From positions 62,001-126,000 of the forward strand of contig CABXWB010000004.1 of NCBI GenBank assembly GCA_902515745.1: a DNA stretch of 64,000 nt, written 5' to 3'. The stretch is from an uncultured Alphaproteobacteria bacterium. Lineage in GTDB: Bacteria > Pseudomonadota > Alphaproteobacteria > HIMB59 > GCA-002718135. Every line of letters starts with the position of its first letter. The first letter of the stretch is position 1. Below, piece after piece: positions 26,291 through 34,823 of the stretch. The notes beneath the pieces are model-generated. The model was given only the letters and a program-made list of their open reading frames with translations, made no database searches and was not told the DNA's origin. The position numbers were made by a program, and so were the translations under genes.

Positions 26291-27382
26291 CTAACAACCT
26301 TTAAGTTCATTTCCTAAGTTTTGTATTAACTTAAAATAAAGATCTTTATTTGAGTCAATATTAGCACCTAGAGGATCAAAAACTCCTGTTTTGATATTCA
26401 TGTCTTCAGCAATCGTTGTAATTATCTTTGGATTGAACTGTGGTTCAGAAAAGATACATTTAATTCCTCTATCCTTAATTACATCTTGAATATCAGCAAT
26501 CTGTTTAGCACCAGGTAAAACATCCGTGTTCAAAGTAAGCGCTCCAGCAGCTCTAGTTTCAAATCTTTCTTCAAAGTATTGATAAGCATCATGGAAGACA
26601 ACAAACTTTGCATCTTTATTTATTTCTTTTTCAATATCCTTAACTAATTGATCTAGTGCTTGAATTGTAGCTTGTGCATTAGCTTCATATTTATCCTTAT
26701 TTGCTGGATCTAAATCACTTAACTCATGAGCAATTTCATGAACCATTTCTTTTGCATTCATTGGATCTAACCAAATGTGGGCATCAAATTCACCATGTGC
26801 ATGACCGTGATCGTCGTGTCCACTGTGATCATCATGGTCATCGTGATCATCATGGTCATCGTGATCATCATGGTCGTCATGGTCATCGTGATCATCATGG
26901 TCATCGTGATCATCATGGTCGTCATGGTCGTCATGGTCGTCATGGTCATCGTGATCATCTTGGTCATCGTGATCATCATGATCGTCATGGTCATCGTGAT
27001 CTTCAAAAATTGATTCTTCTCTAAACTTCAATTTATTAATACTTTCAACTTCCATGAACTCTATAACTTCTGCATTTTTGACAATTGACTCAAGAGGTCT
27101 TTCCATGAACGTTTCTATACTTTCACCAACCCAGAATATGATATCTGCTTCTTCTAAAAGTTTGGCATGAGAAGGTTTTAATGTAAAACTATGGGGGGAA
27201 GTACTTCCTTCAATTATAAGTGCTGGTTCACCTACACCATCCATTACATTCGCAATTAGTGAATGAAGTGGTTTAATTGTAGTTACAACTTTTAATTCTG
27301 CTCTTACAGCTGAAGTTGCAACTAAAATTGATGAAAAGAAAAATACTTTCAAAAGCATCAAAAAAATGTTGTTTTGTCTCAT
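26291..27382 (-). CDS. znuA: Zinc ABC transporter substrate-binding protein ZnuA with a long Asp-Asp-His tract
   Basis: A 363-residue periplasmic zinc-binding protein. A signal peptide (residues 1 to about 29) precedes a cluster A-I fold with metal-ligand regions TTIKPLHSLIANVM near 34, FDAHIWLDP near 204, VVFHDAYQYFEERF near 258 and the C-terminal GVFDPLGANID. Between the first two is the charged loop typical of ZnuA, here enlarged to residues 128-186 as about 19 consecutive Asp-Asp-His (one Asp-Asp-Gln) units plus a further His-rich spacer. The loop is thought to capture or shuttle Zn(II). The gene is divergent from znuC-znuB-zur across a Zur-box-like palindrome. Confidence 0.93.
   Translation of the reverse strand: MRQNNIFLMLLKVFFFSSILVATSAVRAELKVVTTIKPLHSLIANVMDGVGEPALIIEGSTSPHSFTLKPSHAKLLEEADIIFWVGESIETFMERPLESIVKNAEVIEFMEVESINKLKFREESIFEDHDDHDDHDDHDDQDDHDDHDDHDDHDDHDDHDDHDDHDDHDDHDDHDDHDDHDDHDDHSGHDDHGHAHGEFDAHIWLDPMNAKEMVHEIAHELSDLDPANKDKYEANAQATIQALDQLVKDIEKEINKDAKFVVFHDAYQYFEERFETRAAGALTLNTDVLPGAKQIADIQDVIKDRGIKCIFSEPQFNPKIITTIAEDMNIKTGVFDPLGANIDSNKDLYFKLIQNLGNELKGC
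26825..27001 (-). repeat. 9-bp tandem repeat encoding the Asp-Asp-His tract of ZnuA
   Basis: About 19-20 tandem 9-bp units of the form GAT/GAC-GAT/GAC-CAT/CAC run without a break, 177 bp in total. Synonymous T/C changes make higher-order 18- and 27-bp patterns. A single CAC-to-CAA change gives the lone Gln. All reading frames are open through it, so the other frames are artefacts. Such an array is prone to length change by slippage in 9-bp steps, which preserves the frame. Confidence 0.95.
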
Positions 27383-27423
27383 AAAAAATGTTCCTATTAA
27401 TAATTAAGTCTGTTAATGAACGT

Positions 27424-27442
27424 AATGTTATAATATTACATT
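27424..27442. promoter_or_regulatory. Zur-box-like palindrome in the znuA/znuC divergent promoter
   Basis: AATGTTATAATATTACATT is a 19-bp palindrome with one mismatched pair and a central base, extended by GT on the left. It matches the alphaproteobacterial Zur operator style (an ATGTTATA half-site with a TATAACAT-like partner). It lies 20 bases upstream of znuC and 42 bases upstream of znuA, so one site could control both. The zur gene is at the end of the znuCB operon. Confidence 0.75.
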
Positions 27443-27461
27443 TTAGATTGTAAATATAAAA

Positions 27462-28205
27462 ATGAATGAAAATAATAGTTTATTGGTAAGATTAAAAGAT
27501 TGCGGTGTCCAAAAATCTTCAAAATGGATTGTAAAAGGTATCTCTCTTGAGATTCATAAGGGCAAAATTGTAACCTTGATTGGCCCAAATGGCTCAGGAA
27601 AAACAACTACCGCTAAAATGGCACTTAATATTCTAAAATCAAATGAAGGTTCAATTGAAAATTATTCAACAAAAATGGCATATGTTCCACAAAAAATTAG
27701 TATTGATTGGACTATGCCCCTTCGAGTTATAGATTTTATGAATCTAACAAGTCATATTAATAAAGGTGAAATTATTGAAGCTCTAGAATTAACAGGGGTT
27801 CAGCATTTAATATACAATGAGATTCATAACTTATCTGGTGGGGAATTTCAGAGAGTTTTAATCGCAAGAGCAATTGCTAAAAAACCAGATCTACTTGTTT
27901 TAGATGAACCTGTGCAGGGAGTAGATTTTAATGGAGAGATAGCTCTATACAATCTTATAAAAGAAATTTGTACCAAATTTAATTGTGGCATCCTTCTTAT
28001 ATCTCATGATCTCCATTTTGTTATGTCTGCAACAGATCATGTAATTTGTTTAAATGGTCACATTTGTTGTTCTGGATCACCTAAATCAATAGTAAAAAAT
28101 TCTTCCTACATAGAATTATTTGGAGAACATAATGCTGCTACCTTATCACTCTATCAACATGAACATGATCATTCACATCAGACAGATGGGAGTGTTAAAA
28201 ATTAA
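27462..28205 (+). CDS. znuC: Zinc ABC transporter ATP-binding protein ZnuC
   Basis: A 247-residue ABC ATPase. Walker A is LIGPNGSGKTTTAKM near residue 38, the ABC signature LSGGEFQRVLIARA near 126, Walker B LLVLDEPVQGVDF near 146, and the switch His is in LLISHDLHFVM. The C-terminus ends in a short His-rich tail (HEHDHSHQTDGS) that could sense or hold zinc on the cytoplasmic side. It overlaps znuB by one base. Confidence 0.94.
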   Translation: MNENNSLLVRLKDCGVQKSSKWIVKGISLEIHKGKIVTLIGPNGSGKTTTAKMALNILKSNEGSIENYSTKMAYVPQKISIDWTMPLRVIDFMNLTSHINKGEIIEALELTGVQHLIYNEIHNLSGGEFQRVLIARAIAKKPDLLVLDEPVQGVDFNGEIALYNLIKEICTKFNCGILLISHDLHFVMSATDHVICLNGHICCSGSPKSIVKNSSYIELFGEHNAATLSLYQHEHDHSHQTDGSVKN

Positions 28206-29011
28206 TGTTTGATGATTTTTTTATTCGTGCACTTGTTGCAGGGGTTGGTATAGCTATTGTTGCTGGACCACTTGGATGCTTAGTTATCTGGAGGAGGTTA
28301 TCATATTTTGGTGACACCTTATCTCACTCAGCCCTTTTAGGAGTAACATTAGCATACTCATTTAGTTTAAATATTGCTTTTTCTGTGTTTGTAATATCAG
28401 CTGTTGTTGCTTTACTTCTTGTGAGCTTACAAAAAAGAACAAAACTAGCTGGCGATTCTTTACTTGGACTTCTTGCTCACTCAACACTTGCCATCGGTTT
28501 AGTATTGATTGGTTTTTTATCTTATATCCGATTTGATCTCATGGGATTATTATTTGGCGATATTCTTGCAGTAACAACTGCAGACATTGGTTTAGTTTGG
28601 ATAGGTGGAAGCATAATATTAATTATCTTATATTTTATTTGGAAATCATTATTTTCAGCAACTGTAAATTATGATTTGTCAGCTGCTGAAGGTATGCGGC
28701 CGGAAGTTTCTAATTTTATATTTACCCTTTTATTGGCAGGAGTAATTGCTTTGTCTATTAAAATGATTGGAGCACTATTAATTACAGGTTTACTTTTAAT
28801 TCCTGCGGCTATTGCCAGAAACATTAGCAACAGTCCTAGACAAATGATTGTTATCGCAATCTTATCAGGTATTTTATCAGTAGTAGTTGGATTATTTGCT
28901 TCTTTGGAAATAAATACTTCTTCAGGACCTTCAATAATAGTGGTGGCTTTAATACTTTTCATTATTTCATTGGTTCCTCTTGAAATTAAGGGTCAGTTGC
29001 AAAAACGATAG
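28205..29011 (+). CDS. znuB: Zinc ABC transporter permease ZnuB
   Basis: A 268-residue membrane permease of the ABC-3 family with about eight hydrophobic helices. GPLGCLVIWRRLSYFGDTLS near residue 21, with HSALLGVTLAY immediately after, is the characteristic conserved block. ALLITGLLLIPAAIARNIS near 199 is the second. It is coupled to znuC by a one-base overlap and followed 19 nt later by zur. Confidence 0.93.
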   Translation: MFDDFFIRALVAGVGIAIVAGPLGCLVIWRRLSYFGDTLSHSALLGVTLAYSFSLNIAFSVFVISAVVALLLVSLQKRTKLAGDSLLGLLAHSTLAIGLVLIGFLSYIRFDLMGLLFGDILAVTTADIGLVWIGGSIILIILYFIWKSLFSATVNYDLSAAEGMRPEVSNFIFTLLLAGVIALSIKMIGALLITGLLLIPAAIARNISNSPRQMIVIAILSGILSVVVGLFASLEINTSSGPSIIVVALILFIISLVPLEIKGQLQKR

Positions 29012-29030
29012 CAATTTGGTAATCTATAAT

Positions 29031-29435
29031 ATGTCTTTAGAAACTTTAAACTTAACTAAAAATCAACAAACAGTTCTTGATATTTTAGAAAGCGCATCAG
29101 AACCTCTTAAGGCATATACAATCCTTTTTGATATTCAAAAAAAAGGAATTAAATCTCCTCTTCAAGTTTATAGAGCTTTAGATAAGCTTATTGAAATTGG
29201 CAAAGTGCATAAAATAGAAAGTAGAAATTCATATGTTGCTTGTAAGCATGAAGGTTGTAATGCAAAAACTTCTACGTCTTTTTTGATATGTGAAAACTGT
29301 GATAGCGTTACTGAACTAACTGGAAATAATTTGATTTCTTATTTTTCAAAACAAGCAGAAAAGAATAACTTCAATTATAAAAAACATAATTTAGAAATAT
29401 TTGGTTTGTGCGAAAATTGTAAACTAAAAAACTAA
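29031..29435 (+). CDS. zur: Fur-family zinc uptake regulator Zur
   Basis: A 134-residue Fur-superfamily repressor. An N-terminal winged helix (LKAYTILFDIQKKGIKSPLQ, VYRALDKLIEIGKVHKIE) is followed by a dimerisation domain with the structural zinc Cys pairs LICENCDSV and GLCENCK. The frame extends back to a TTG at 28980 inside znuB, but the ATG at 29031 gives the normal Fur length and is preferred. Its place in the znuCB operon, beside a Zur-like operator, makes Zur much more likely than Fur or PerR. Confidence 0.9.
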   Translation: MSLETLNLTKNQQTVLDILESASEPLKAYTILFDIQKKGIKSPLQVYRALDKLIEIGKVHKIESRNSYVACKHEGCNAKTSTSFLICENCDSVTELTGNNLISYFSKQAEKNNFNYKKHNLEIFGLCENCKLKN

Positions 29436-30229
29436 TTTATTAAATTATCAATCTTATTCAGACATTTATTTAATCCAAGATTGTATTTTGTTCGTATGAA
29501 ATGCTCTTTAACTATTTCAACCCATTTAAATTTTTGTAACGTTTGATGAGATATGTAAAAACAATTTAATGGAAAAGACATATTGAACATTTTTAATATT
29601 TCTTGCCTTATTACATCGTTGGTCAACACTGCCAAAGATTCGTGAATATATTTTTCTACGATTTTTTGATCACTTAAAGATGTTTTAGGTAAATTAAATA
29701 AACCTCTAAATCTAAAGTATCGATAGATTCTTAAGTAATCTTCTTTTATTCTATCATCTATTTCACCAATAAAAGTAATTTTACTTTCATTTAAATCTGA
29801 TTGGCCATTGTAATAATCATGTAGTTTATTATTGTTTCCGACATATAAAGCATTGAAAGTAAAATCTCTTCTGGATGAATCTTTTTTCCAGCTGTTGGTG
29901 TAAATTACATTTGTATGTCTTCCCATTTGATTAATATCTTCACGTAAAGTTGTAATTTGTATTTTTCGATTATGAGGATAAGCAATTATAGATCCATATT
30001 GAATAGCAAAATCATCATATTCAATATTGTTATCTTTTAGTAATGACAAAACATCCTGAGGCTCCAAAGTTGTTGCTGTATCAATATCTTTGATTTCTCT
30101 TTCAAGAAGAGCATCTCGTATACATCCTCCTACTAATCGAATTTCAATATTATTTTCTTCAAATATAGATATTAAAAACTTAACATGCTCCAGATTCAAT
30201 AAATTCGCTATTTTATTTATTTCCATCAT
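29432..30229 (-). CDS. CCA tRNA nucleotidyltransferase / poly(A) polymerase family, short form
   Basis: A 265-residue class II nucleotidyltransferase. RLVGGCIRDALLEREIKDID near residue 32 holds the GG and the RD motif, with DIDTATT carrying the metal aspartates. TSWKKDSS-like RRDFTFNALYVG and the EDYLRIYRYFRFRG motif follow in order. This core adds CCA to tRNA 3' ends. The protein is about 120-150 residues shorter than usual alphaproteobacterial enzymes and lacks most of the C-terminal body/tail; the 3' end directly overlaps zur by four bases, leaving no room for more. Confidence 0.82.
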   Translation of the reverse strand: MMEINKIANLLNLEHVKFLISIFEENNIEIRLVGGCIRDALLEREIKDIDTATTLEPQDVLSLLKDNNIEYDDFAIQYGSIIAYPHNRKIQITTLREDINQMGRHTNVIYTNSWKKDSSRRDFTFNALYVGNNNKLHDYYNGQSDLNESKITFIGEIDDRIKEDYLRIYRYFRFRGLFNLPKTSLSDQKIVEKYIHESLAVLTNDVIRQEILKMFNMSFPLNCFYISHQTLQKFKWVEIVKEHFIRTKYNLGLNKCLNKIDNLIN

Positions 30230-30267
30230 CTAGCTATTTCTTCAAAACAATTTATATTACAGGAACC

Positions 30268-30876
30268 ATGTCGACTTCTTCAAAAGAAAATACTCAAGAA
30301 ATATTTGAAGATATAAAGAAAAATTTAACCCGAGGGGTAAAGGATAGAAAACATGCTTTTCACACCCCTGTAATTAGCAATGTTGATGCTGAGGGCGGAA
30401 TAGACTCGAGAGTAGTAGTTTTACGAAAATTCGACCCTACTAATTTAATACTAAATTTTCATACAGATTTTAGATCCCCAAAAGTTTTTAATTTACAAAA
30501 AAATAATAAATCTCTTTTTGTTTTTTATGATCATAAACTGAAGATTCAATTGCGTATCAAAACAACTTCTTCAATTAATAATCAAAACGAGAGAGCTAAA
30601 GAAATGTGGGATAAGACAAGACTGTTTAGTAGAAAATGTTATTTAACATTAAAAGACCCAAGCTCAGTTACTGAGTTTCCAGAAGATGGAATTCCAGAAC
30701 ATCTGACTGGGAAAGAACCAAGTCTTGAAGAAAGTGAGCAAGGTTATAAAAATTTTACAGTAGTTGAAAATAAAATTGATGAAATTGATTGGTTATATTT
30801 AGAAATTTCAGGTCATCGTAGATTGAAATTAAAATTTATTAATAATGAACCAGAATACGAATGGTTAATACCTTAG
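30268..30876 (+). CDS. Pyridoxamine 5'-phosphate oxidase family protein
   Basis: A 202-residue split-barrel flavoprotein-fold protein. SRVVVLRKFDPTNLILNFHT and DFRSPKVFNLQKNNKSLFVF resemble the FMN-binding part of PNPOx-like proteins, and WLYLEISGHRRLKL near the end resembles the second half. The family includes true PdxH and many uncharacterised members. The DSRVVVLR and FHTDFRSPK spellings are closer to the Alr4036-type subgroup than to PdxH. Cofactor and substrate are not established. Confidence 0.75.
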   Translation: MSTSSKENTQEIFEDIKKNLTRGVKDRKHAFHTPVISNVDAEGGIDSRVVVLRKFDPTNLILNFHTDFRSPKVFNLQKNNKSLFVFYDHKLKIQLRIKTTSSINNQNERAKEMWDKTRLFSRKCYLTLKDPSSVTEFPEDGIPEHLTGKEPSLEESEQGYKNFTVVENKIDEIDWLYLEISGHRRLKLKFINNEPEYEWLIP

Positions 30877-31706
30877 TATAATTTAAAGTTATCAATAATT
30901 CTTATTTCACCAATGTATAAAGCAATAAAAAGTCGCGCCTTAGAAGAAACGTTTGTTATGTCTAAGTTATTTTCATTTCTGATCTCAATGTAATCAATCT
31001 TGTTAATACTATTTTCTAATATTTGTTTTTTAAAATTATCAAGATTGATATTACTAGATTTTTTTTTACAAAAATTTATAAATTCATAAATTTTACTTCC
31101 TAATTGATTAAATATTTTTGATTGATCATTGGTAAATTTTGAATTCCTTGAGGATAAGCTCATACCACTATCATCTCTAATAGAAGGGCATGAAACAATT
31201 TTAATATTGTGATTTTTAATTTTTACTAACTCTTGAATTATTTTTATTTGTTGAAAATCTTTTTCACCAAAGTAACTTGCATTCGGCTTAATTATACTAA
31301 AGAAAATATCTACAACTGTAGTAACTCCATCAAAATGGCCTGGTCTATATTTATCACAAAGAATACCTCTAAAATTGTTTACAATATTTTGTTTTAGTAA
31401 ATCTCCTGGATAGATTTCTTGTATCTCTGGCAAGAATAATAAATCACAACCTATTTTTTCTAATTTAGCGATGTCATCATCTATTGTTTTTGGATAAGAA
31501 CTGAAATCTGTTTCATTATTAAATTGTGTTGGATTAATAAAAATTGAAGTTACAACAAAATCATTATTTATCTGTGCTTCTTTGATTAGCGATAAATGTC
31601 CATCATGTAAGTTACCCATTGTTAGGACTGAACCGATAGATTGACCTTTGTCTTTAATTAAAACTAAGATTTGCTGTAATTCATTAGTTTTTCTTATAAT
31701 TTTCAT
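30873..31706 (-). CDS. panC: Pantothenate synthetase
   Basis: A 277-residue enzyme that joins pantoate and beta-alanine with ATP to make pantothenate. The HIGH-type motif is TMGNLHDGHLSLIKEA near residue 29, followed by SIFINPTQFNNETDFSSYP near 54, YFGEKDFQQIKII near 147, and the KMSKS-like GMSLSSRNSKF near 186. Length is normal. It is divergent from rpmH, and its 3' end shares four bases (TTAG) with the PNPOx-family gene. Confidence 0.95.
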   Translation of the reverse strand: MKIIRKTNELQQILVLIKDKGQSIGSVLTMGNLHDGHLSLIKEAQINNDFVVTSIFINPTQFNNETDFSSYPKTIDDDIAKLEKIGCDLLFLPEIQEIYPGDLLKQNIVNNFRGILCDKYRPGHFDGVTTVVDIFFSIIKPNASYFGEKDFQQIKIIQELVKIKNHNIKIVSCPSIRDDSGMSLSSRNSKFTNDQSKIFNQLGSKIYEFINFCKKKSSNINLDNFKKQILENSINKIDYIEIRNENNLDITNVSSKARLFIALYIGEIRIIDNFKLY

Positions 31707-31726
31707 TGAATATTCAAGTAAATATT

Positions 31727-31754
31727 TGACTTATATATAATGAATTCGTATTAG
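31727..31754 (+). promoter_or_regulatory. Possible sigma-70 promoter for rpmH-rnpA
   Basis: TTGACT (31727) and TATTAG (31749) are separated by 16 bases and lie 15 bases upstream of the rpmH start, in the only gap available between the divergent panC and rpmH. The -35 box is a close match; the -10 box matches four of six. In such AT-rich DNA this is suggestive only. Confidence 0.3.
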
Positions 31755-31769
31755 GCCCAAAGATTTAAT

Positions 31770-31904
31770 ATGAAACGAACATACCAACCTAGTAGAGTAA
31801 TTAGAAAAAGAAGGCATGGCTTTAGAGCTAGAATGGCTACTAAGGCAGGTCGTCAGATTATAAACAGACGTCGTGCAAAAGGAAGAGCTCAGTTAAGCGC
31901 TTAA
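31770..31904 (+). CDS. rpmH: Ribosomal protein bL34
   Basis: A 44-residue protein beginning [20 protein letters not shown] and continuing with the conserved [18 protein letters not shown] segment. This is the complete bL34 signature and normal length. It lies nine bases upstream of rnpA, the universal rpmH-rnpA pairing, at the head of the yidD-yidC operon. Confidence 0.97.
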   Translation: MKRTYQPSRVIRKRRHGFRARMATKAGRQIINRRRAKGRAQLSA

Positions 31905-31912
31905 TAGGCCTA

Positions 31913-32242
31913 ATGGCCCATAAAATATTTACAATTAAGAAAAGATCTACTTTCGTCAAGATACGAAATGAAGGGAAGTTTGTTAAAAGTAAAAATATGA
32001 ATGTTCAAATTTTACATAATCAAAATCTAGAAAATTGTATTGGGATAGGATACACAGCATCTAAAAAAATTGGAAATGCAGTAAAAAGAAATAGAGCAAA
32101 GAGAATAATGAGAGAATTAGCCAGAAAAATACTTATTAATGGTAAAATAAATTCATATTATGTGTTAATAGCTAAATCTTCACTACTTGAAGAAAAATTT
32201 GAAAAACTGCTATTAGAACTTAAAGAAAAAGCAAATGATTAA
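31913..32242 (+). CDS. rnpA: Ribonuclease P protein component
   Basis: A 109-residue basic protein. [20 protein letters not shown] and the RNR box [20 protein letters not shown] near residue 55 are diagnostic of RnpA, which binds the RNase P RNA for tRNA 5' maturation. The start at 31913 follows rpmH directly. It overlaps yidD by eight bases. Confidence 0.94.
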   Translation: MAHKIFTIKKRSTFVKIRNEGKFVKSKNMNVQILHNQNLENCIGIGYTASKKIGNAVKRNRAKRIMRELARKILINGKINSYYVLIAKSSLLEEKFEKLLLELKEKAND

Positions 32243-32480
32243 TAAATATATTTCATTCCCTTTAATTTTAATGATTAGATTATATCAGCTTTTTATTTCA
32301 CCCCTTCTTGGTCAAAACTGTAGATATTTACCTACATGTTCAGAATACTCAGTTAAATCATTAAAAGAACATGGCTTATTTAGAGGATCAATATTATCAA
32401 TAAAAAGAATTTCAAAGTGTCATCCTTGGGGTTCACATGGTTTTGATCCAGTGCCAAAGAAAACTGATTTAAACAAATGA
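32235..32480 (+). CDS. yidD: Membrane protein insertion efficiency factor YidD
   Basis: An 81-residue protein with an amphipathic N-terminus ([17 protein letters not shown]) and the family motif [11 protein letters not shown] near residue 31, followed by [20 protein letters not shown]. It associates with the inner membrane near YidC. It is located between rnpA and yidC, the usual order, overlapping yidC by four bases. Confidence 0.95.
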   Translation: MINKYISFPLILMIRLYQLFISPLLGQNCRYLPTCSEYSVKSLKEHGLFRGSILSIKRISKCHPWGSHGFDPVPKKTDLNK

Positions 32481-34204
32481 ACGAACAACGAAATTTATAT
32501 CTTGCTATTGGTATCTCAATTGCAATCATTATTTTTTTTCAATTTTTATTTCCAACTCAACCCATTCAAACAACATCCTTTGAAGAAGATGAAGTTTTAG
32601 AACCTGCTACGTCTATTGATGGGCAAGGTAATGAATCTATTTCAGAAATAAAAAGTCGGGATGAGGCTTTAATTGAAACAGATAGAGTTATTTTTAGTAA
32701 TTCATCAATTGAGGGTTCTATAAATCTTAAAGGTGCAATTCTTGATGATCTTATATTATCAAAATATAAAACAAGTTTAGAACCTGGCTCTGATAATATT
32801 CAACTTCTATTACCAGAAGGAACATCAAATCCCTATTATATTGAAACTGGGTGGAAAGAATTGAAAGATACTGAGGTAGAATTACCAGATTTGGAAACAA
32901 TTTGGAAAACTAACTCTACTAACTTAACTCCCTCTAACCCTGTAACATTAAGTTGGACAAATAATCAAAATATAACATTTAAAATTAATTATACGATTGA
33001 TGATGAGTATATGTTTTCAATTACTCAAGAAATTGAAAATAAAGGAAATAGTAATATTGAAGTATTTCCTTACCGATTAATTAAAAGAATAAATACTCCA
33101 GACACTATTAATTTTTTTATTCTTCATGAAGGTTTTATAAGTCTAATTAATGATGAATTATTAGAAAAAAATTATGATGATATTGCTGATGATTGTAATT
33201 CATCAATGCCATCTAAGAAGGAATTTTGTGATAACAAAGCACAAGGTGGTTGGTTAGGGTTTACAGACAAGTATTGGATGTCCGCTTTAATACCTGATGC
33301 CGATCAGTCAATTAATGTTAATTATAGATATGGCAATAATGGAAGGGATAGTTACAGAGCTGGATACGTAGGACAAATATACAAAGTTAGTTCTGGTGAA
33401 AGTTTAGAATACGGTGGAAAATTATTTGTAGGTGCGAAAAAATTAAATGTTTTAAGTGCTTACGATGAAAAACTTTCTATCCCAAGATTTACAGATGCTA
33501 TCGACTGGGGATGGTTTAGTTTCTTAACAAAACCAGTCTCATATGCAATTAATTGGTTTTTTGGGTATGCAGGTAATTTTGGTTTGGCAATTATTGCATT
33601 TACAATTTTAATGCGTTTAATCTTGTTCCCTCTTGCACAAGCATCATTCAAATCAATGGCAAAAATGAAAAAACTTCAGCCAGATATGCAAAGATTAAAA
33701 GAGACATATCCTAATGATAGACAGAAAATGCAACAAGAATTAATGGCTTTATATAAGAGAGAAGGTGCTAATCCAGTAGCAGGTTGCCTGCCAATATTAG
33801 TTCAGATACCAATTTTCTTTTCTTTATATAAAGTTTTATTTGTAACCATTGAAATGTACCATGCACCTTTTTATGGATGGATACATGATCTCTCTGCTCC
33901 TGATCCATTAGGTTTAATGACAGTTTTTGGATTAGTTCCTTGGGATGTACCACCATTACTTTCCATAATTGATATTGGAATTCTTCCAATAATTATGGGT
34001 TTCACAATGTGGTTACAGCAAAAATTAAATCCAGCACCTGCTGATCCTACACAAGCTAGAATTTTTGCATTACTTCCTTTTGTATTTACTTTTGTACTAG
34101 CTGGATTTGCAGCTGGGCTAGTTTTATATTGGTCTGTAAATAATATTTTATCAATTGCTCAACAGTGGTTCATTCAAAGAAGAATACTAGCCAAAAATGG
34201 CTAG
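32477..34204 (+). CDS. yidC: Membrane protein insertase YidC
   Basis: A 575-residue insertase. A signal-anchor at residues 7-25 is followed by a large periplasmic domain, and five C-terminal membrane helices start near 350. [20 protein letters not shown] is the cytoplasmic coiled-coil loop, and [20 protein letters not shown] is the hallmark core helix with its conserved positive groove Arg just before the helix cluster. It inserts membrane proteins with or without Sec. The last eight bases overlap engB. Confidence 0.96.
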   Translation: MNEQRNLYLAIGISIAIIIFFQFLFPTQPIQTTSFEEDEVLEPATSIDGQGNESISEIKSRDEALIETDRVIFSNSSIEGSINLKGAILDDLILSKYKTSLEPGSDNIQLLLPEGTSNPYYIETGWKELKDTEVELPDLETIWKTNSTNLTPSNPVTLSWTNNQNITFKINYTIDDEYMFSITQEIENKGNSNIEVFPYRLIKRINTPDTINFFILHEGFISLINDELLEKNYDDIADDCNSSMPSKKEFCDNKAQGGWLGFTDKYWMSALIPDADQSINVNYRYGNNGRDSYRAGYVGQIYKVSSGESLEYGGKLFVGAKKLNVLSAYDEKLSIPRFTDAIDWGWFSFLTKPVSYAINWFFGYAGNFGLAIIAFTILMRLILFPLAQASFKSMAKMKKLQPDMQRLKETYPNDRQKMQQELMALYKREGANPVAGCLPILVQIPIFFSLYKVLFVTIEMYHAPFYGWIHDLSAPDPLGLMTVFGLVPWDVPPLLSIIDIGILPIIMGFTMWLQQKLNPAPADPTQARIFALLPFVFTFVLAGFAAGLVLYWSVNNILSIAQQWFIQRRILAKNG

Positions 34205-34823
34205 CCTAAATAAAAATCTAAATAAGTTTTTCAATAACAATAAGTTTGTAGGTTCATTTCCTTCGTACAAAGATATTCCTTACTTAGAGATTAAAAGAGA
34301 ATGTTGTTTTATTGGAAGGTCAAACGTTGGAAAATCAAGTTTAATAAATTCAATAACTGGAACTAAAAAATTAGCTAAAACAAGTAAAACACCGGGAAGA
34401 ACACAAGCGATAAATATTTTTGTCATTAGTGAAAAAATTAATATGATAGATTTGCCAGGTTATGGTTTTGCTAAAGTATCAAAAGTTGCAAGAGAAAATC
34501 TAATGATACTTATAGAAGAGTATATTGAAAATAGAGATAAATTAGATCATGTTTTTTTACTTATAGACTCAAAGGTTGGAGTCAAAAATTCTGATATAGA
34601 TATGTTTGATTTATTGGGTAATTGTTCAAGAAAATTCTCTATAATTTTAACAAAAATTGATAAGGTTTCTAAAAGTTATTTAGATTATCAAAAAAAATCA
34701 ATTCTGAGTTTAATGAAAAATTATAAAGATTCTTTTGAAAATATCTATCAATCTGAAACAAAGAAAAATAATGGTATTACTGAAATCCAAAGATCTATAT
34801 ACGGTATTTCACAATCATCATGA
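34197..34823 (+). CDS. engB: Ribosome-biogenesis GTPase EngB/YihA
   Basis: A 208-residue TRAFAC-class GTPase. G1 is FIGRSNVGKSSLINSITG near residue 38, G2 KTSKTPGRTQAINIF, G3 MIDLPGYGFAKVS near 82 and G4 ILTKIDKVSKS near 155. It acts in 50S subunit assembly. The yidC-engB-argB order is conserved in alphaproteobacteria. Ends overlap both neighbours. Confidence 0.95.
   Translation: MASLNKNLNKFFNNNKFVGSFPSYKDIPYLEIKRECCFIGRSNVGKSSLINSITGTKKLAKTSKTPGRTQAINIFVISEKINMIDLPGYGFAKVSKVARENLMILIEEYIENRDKLDHVFLLIDSKVGVKNSDIDMFDLLGNCSRKFSIILTKIDKVSKSYLDYQKKSILSLMKNYKDSFENIYQSETKKNNGITEIQRSIYGISQSS

Noticed and set aside
26825-27001. Possible CRISPR array
   Set aside because: The units are 9 bp, contiguous and without spacers, and they code for part of ZnuA.
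26701-27024. Long open frames on both strands across the ZnuA repeat region
   Set aside because: They arise because the 9-bp repeat has no stop in any frame; only the znuA frame has a signal peptide, metal-ligand motifs and family similarity.
31770-34823. rpmH-rnpA-yidD-yidC-engB block as a possible origin region
   Set aside because: The gene order is the normal conserved one. No dnaA gene or cluster of DnaA boxes was seen here, so an origin cannot be supported.
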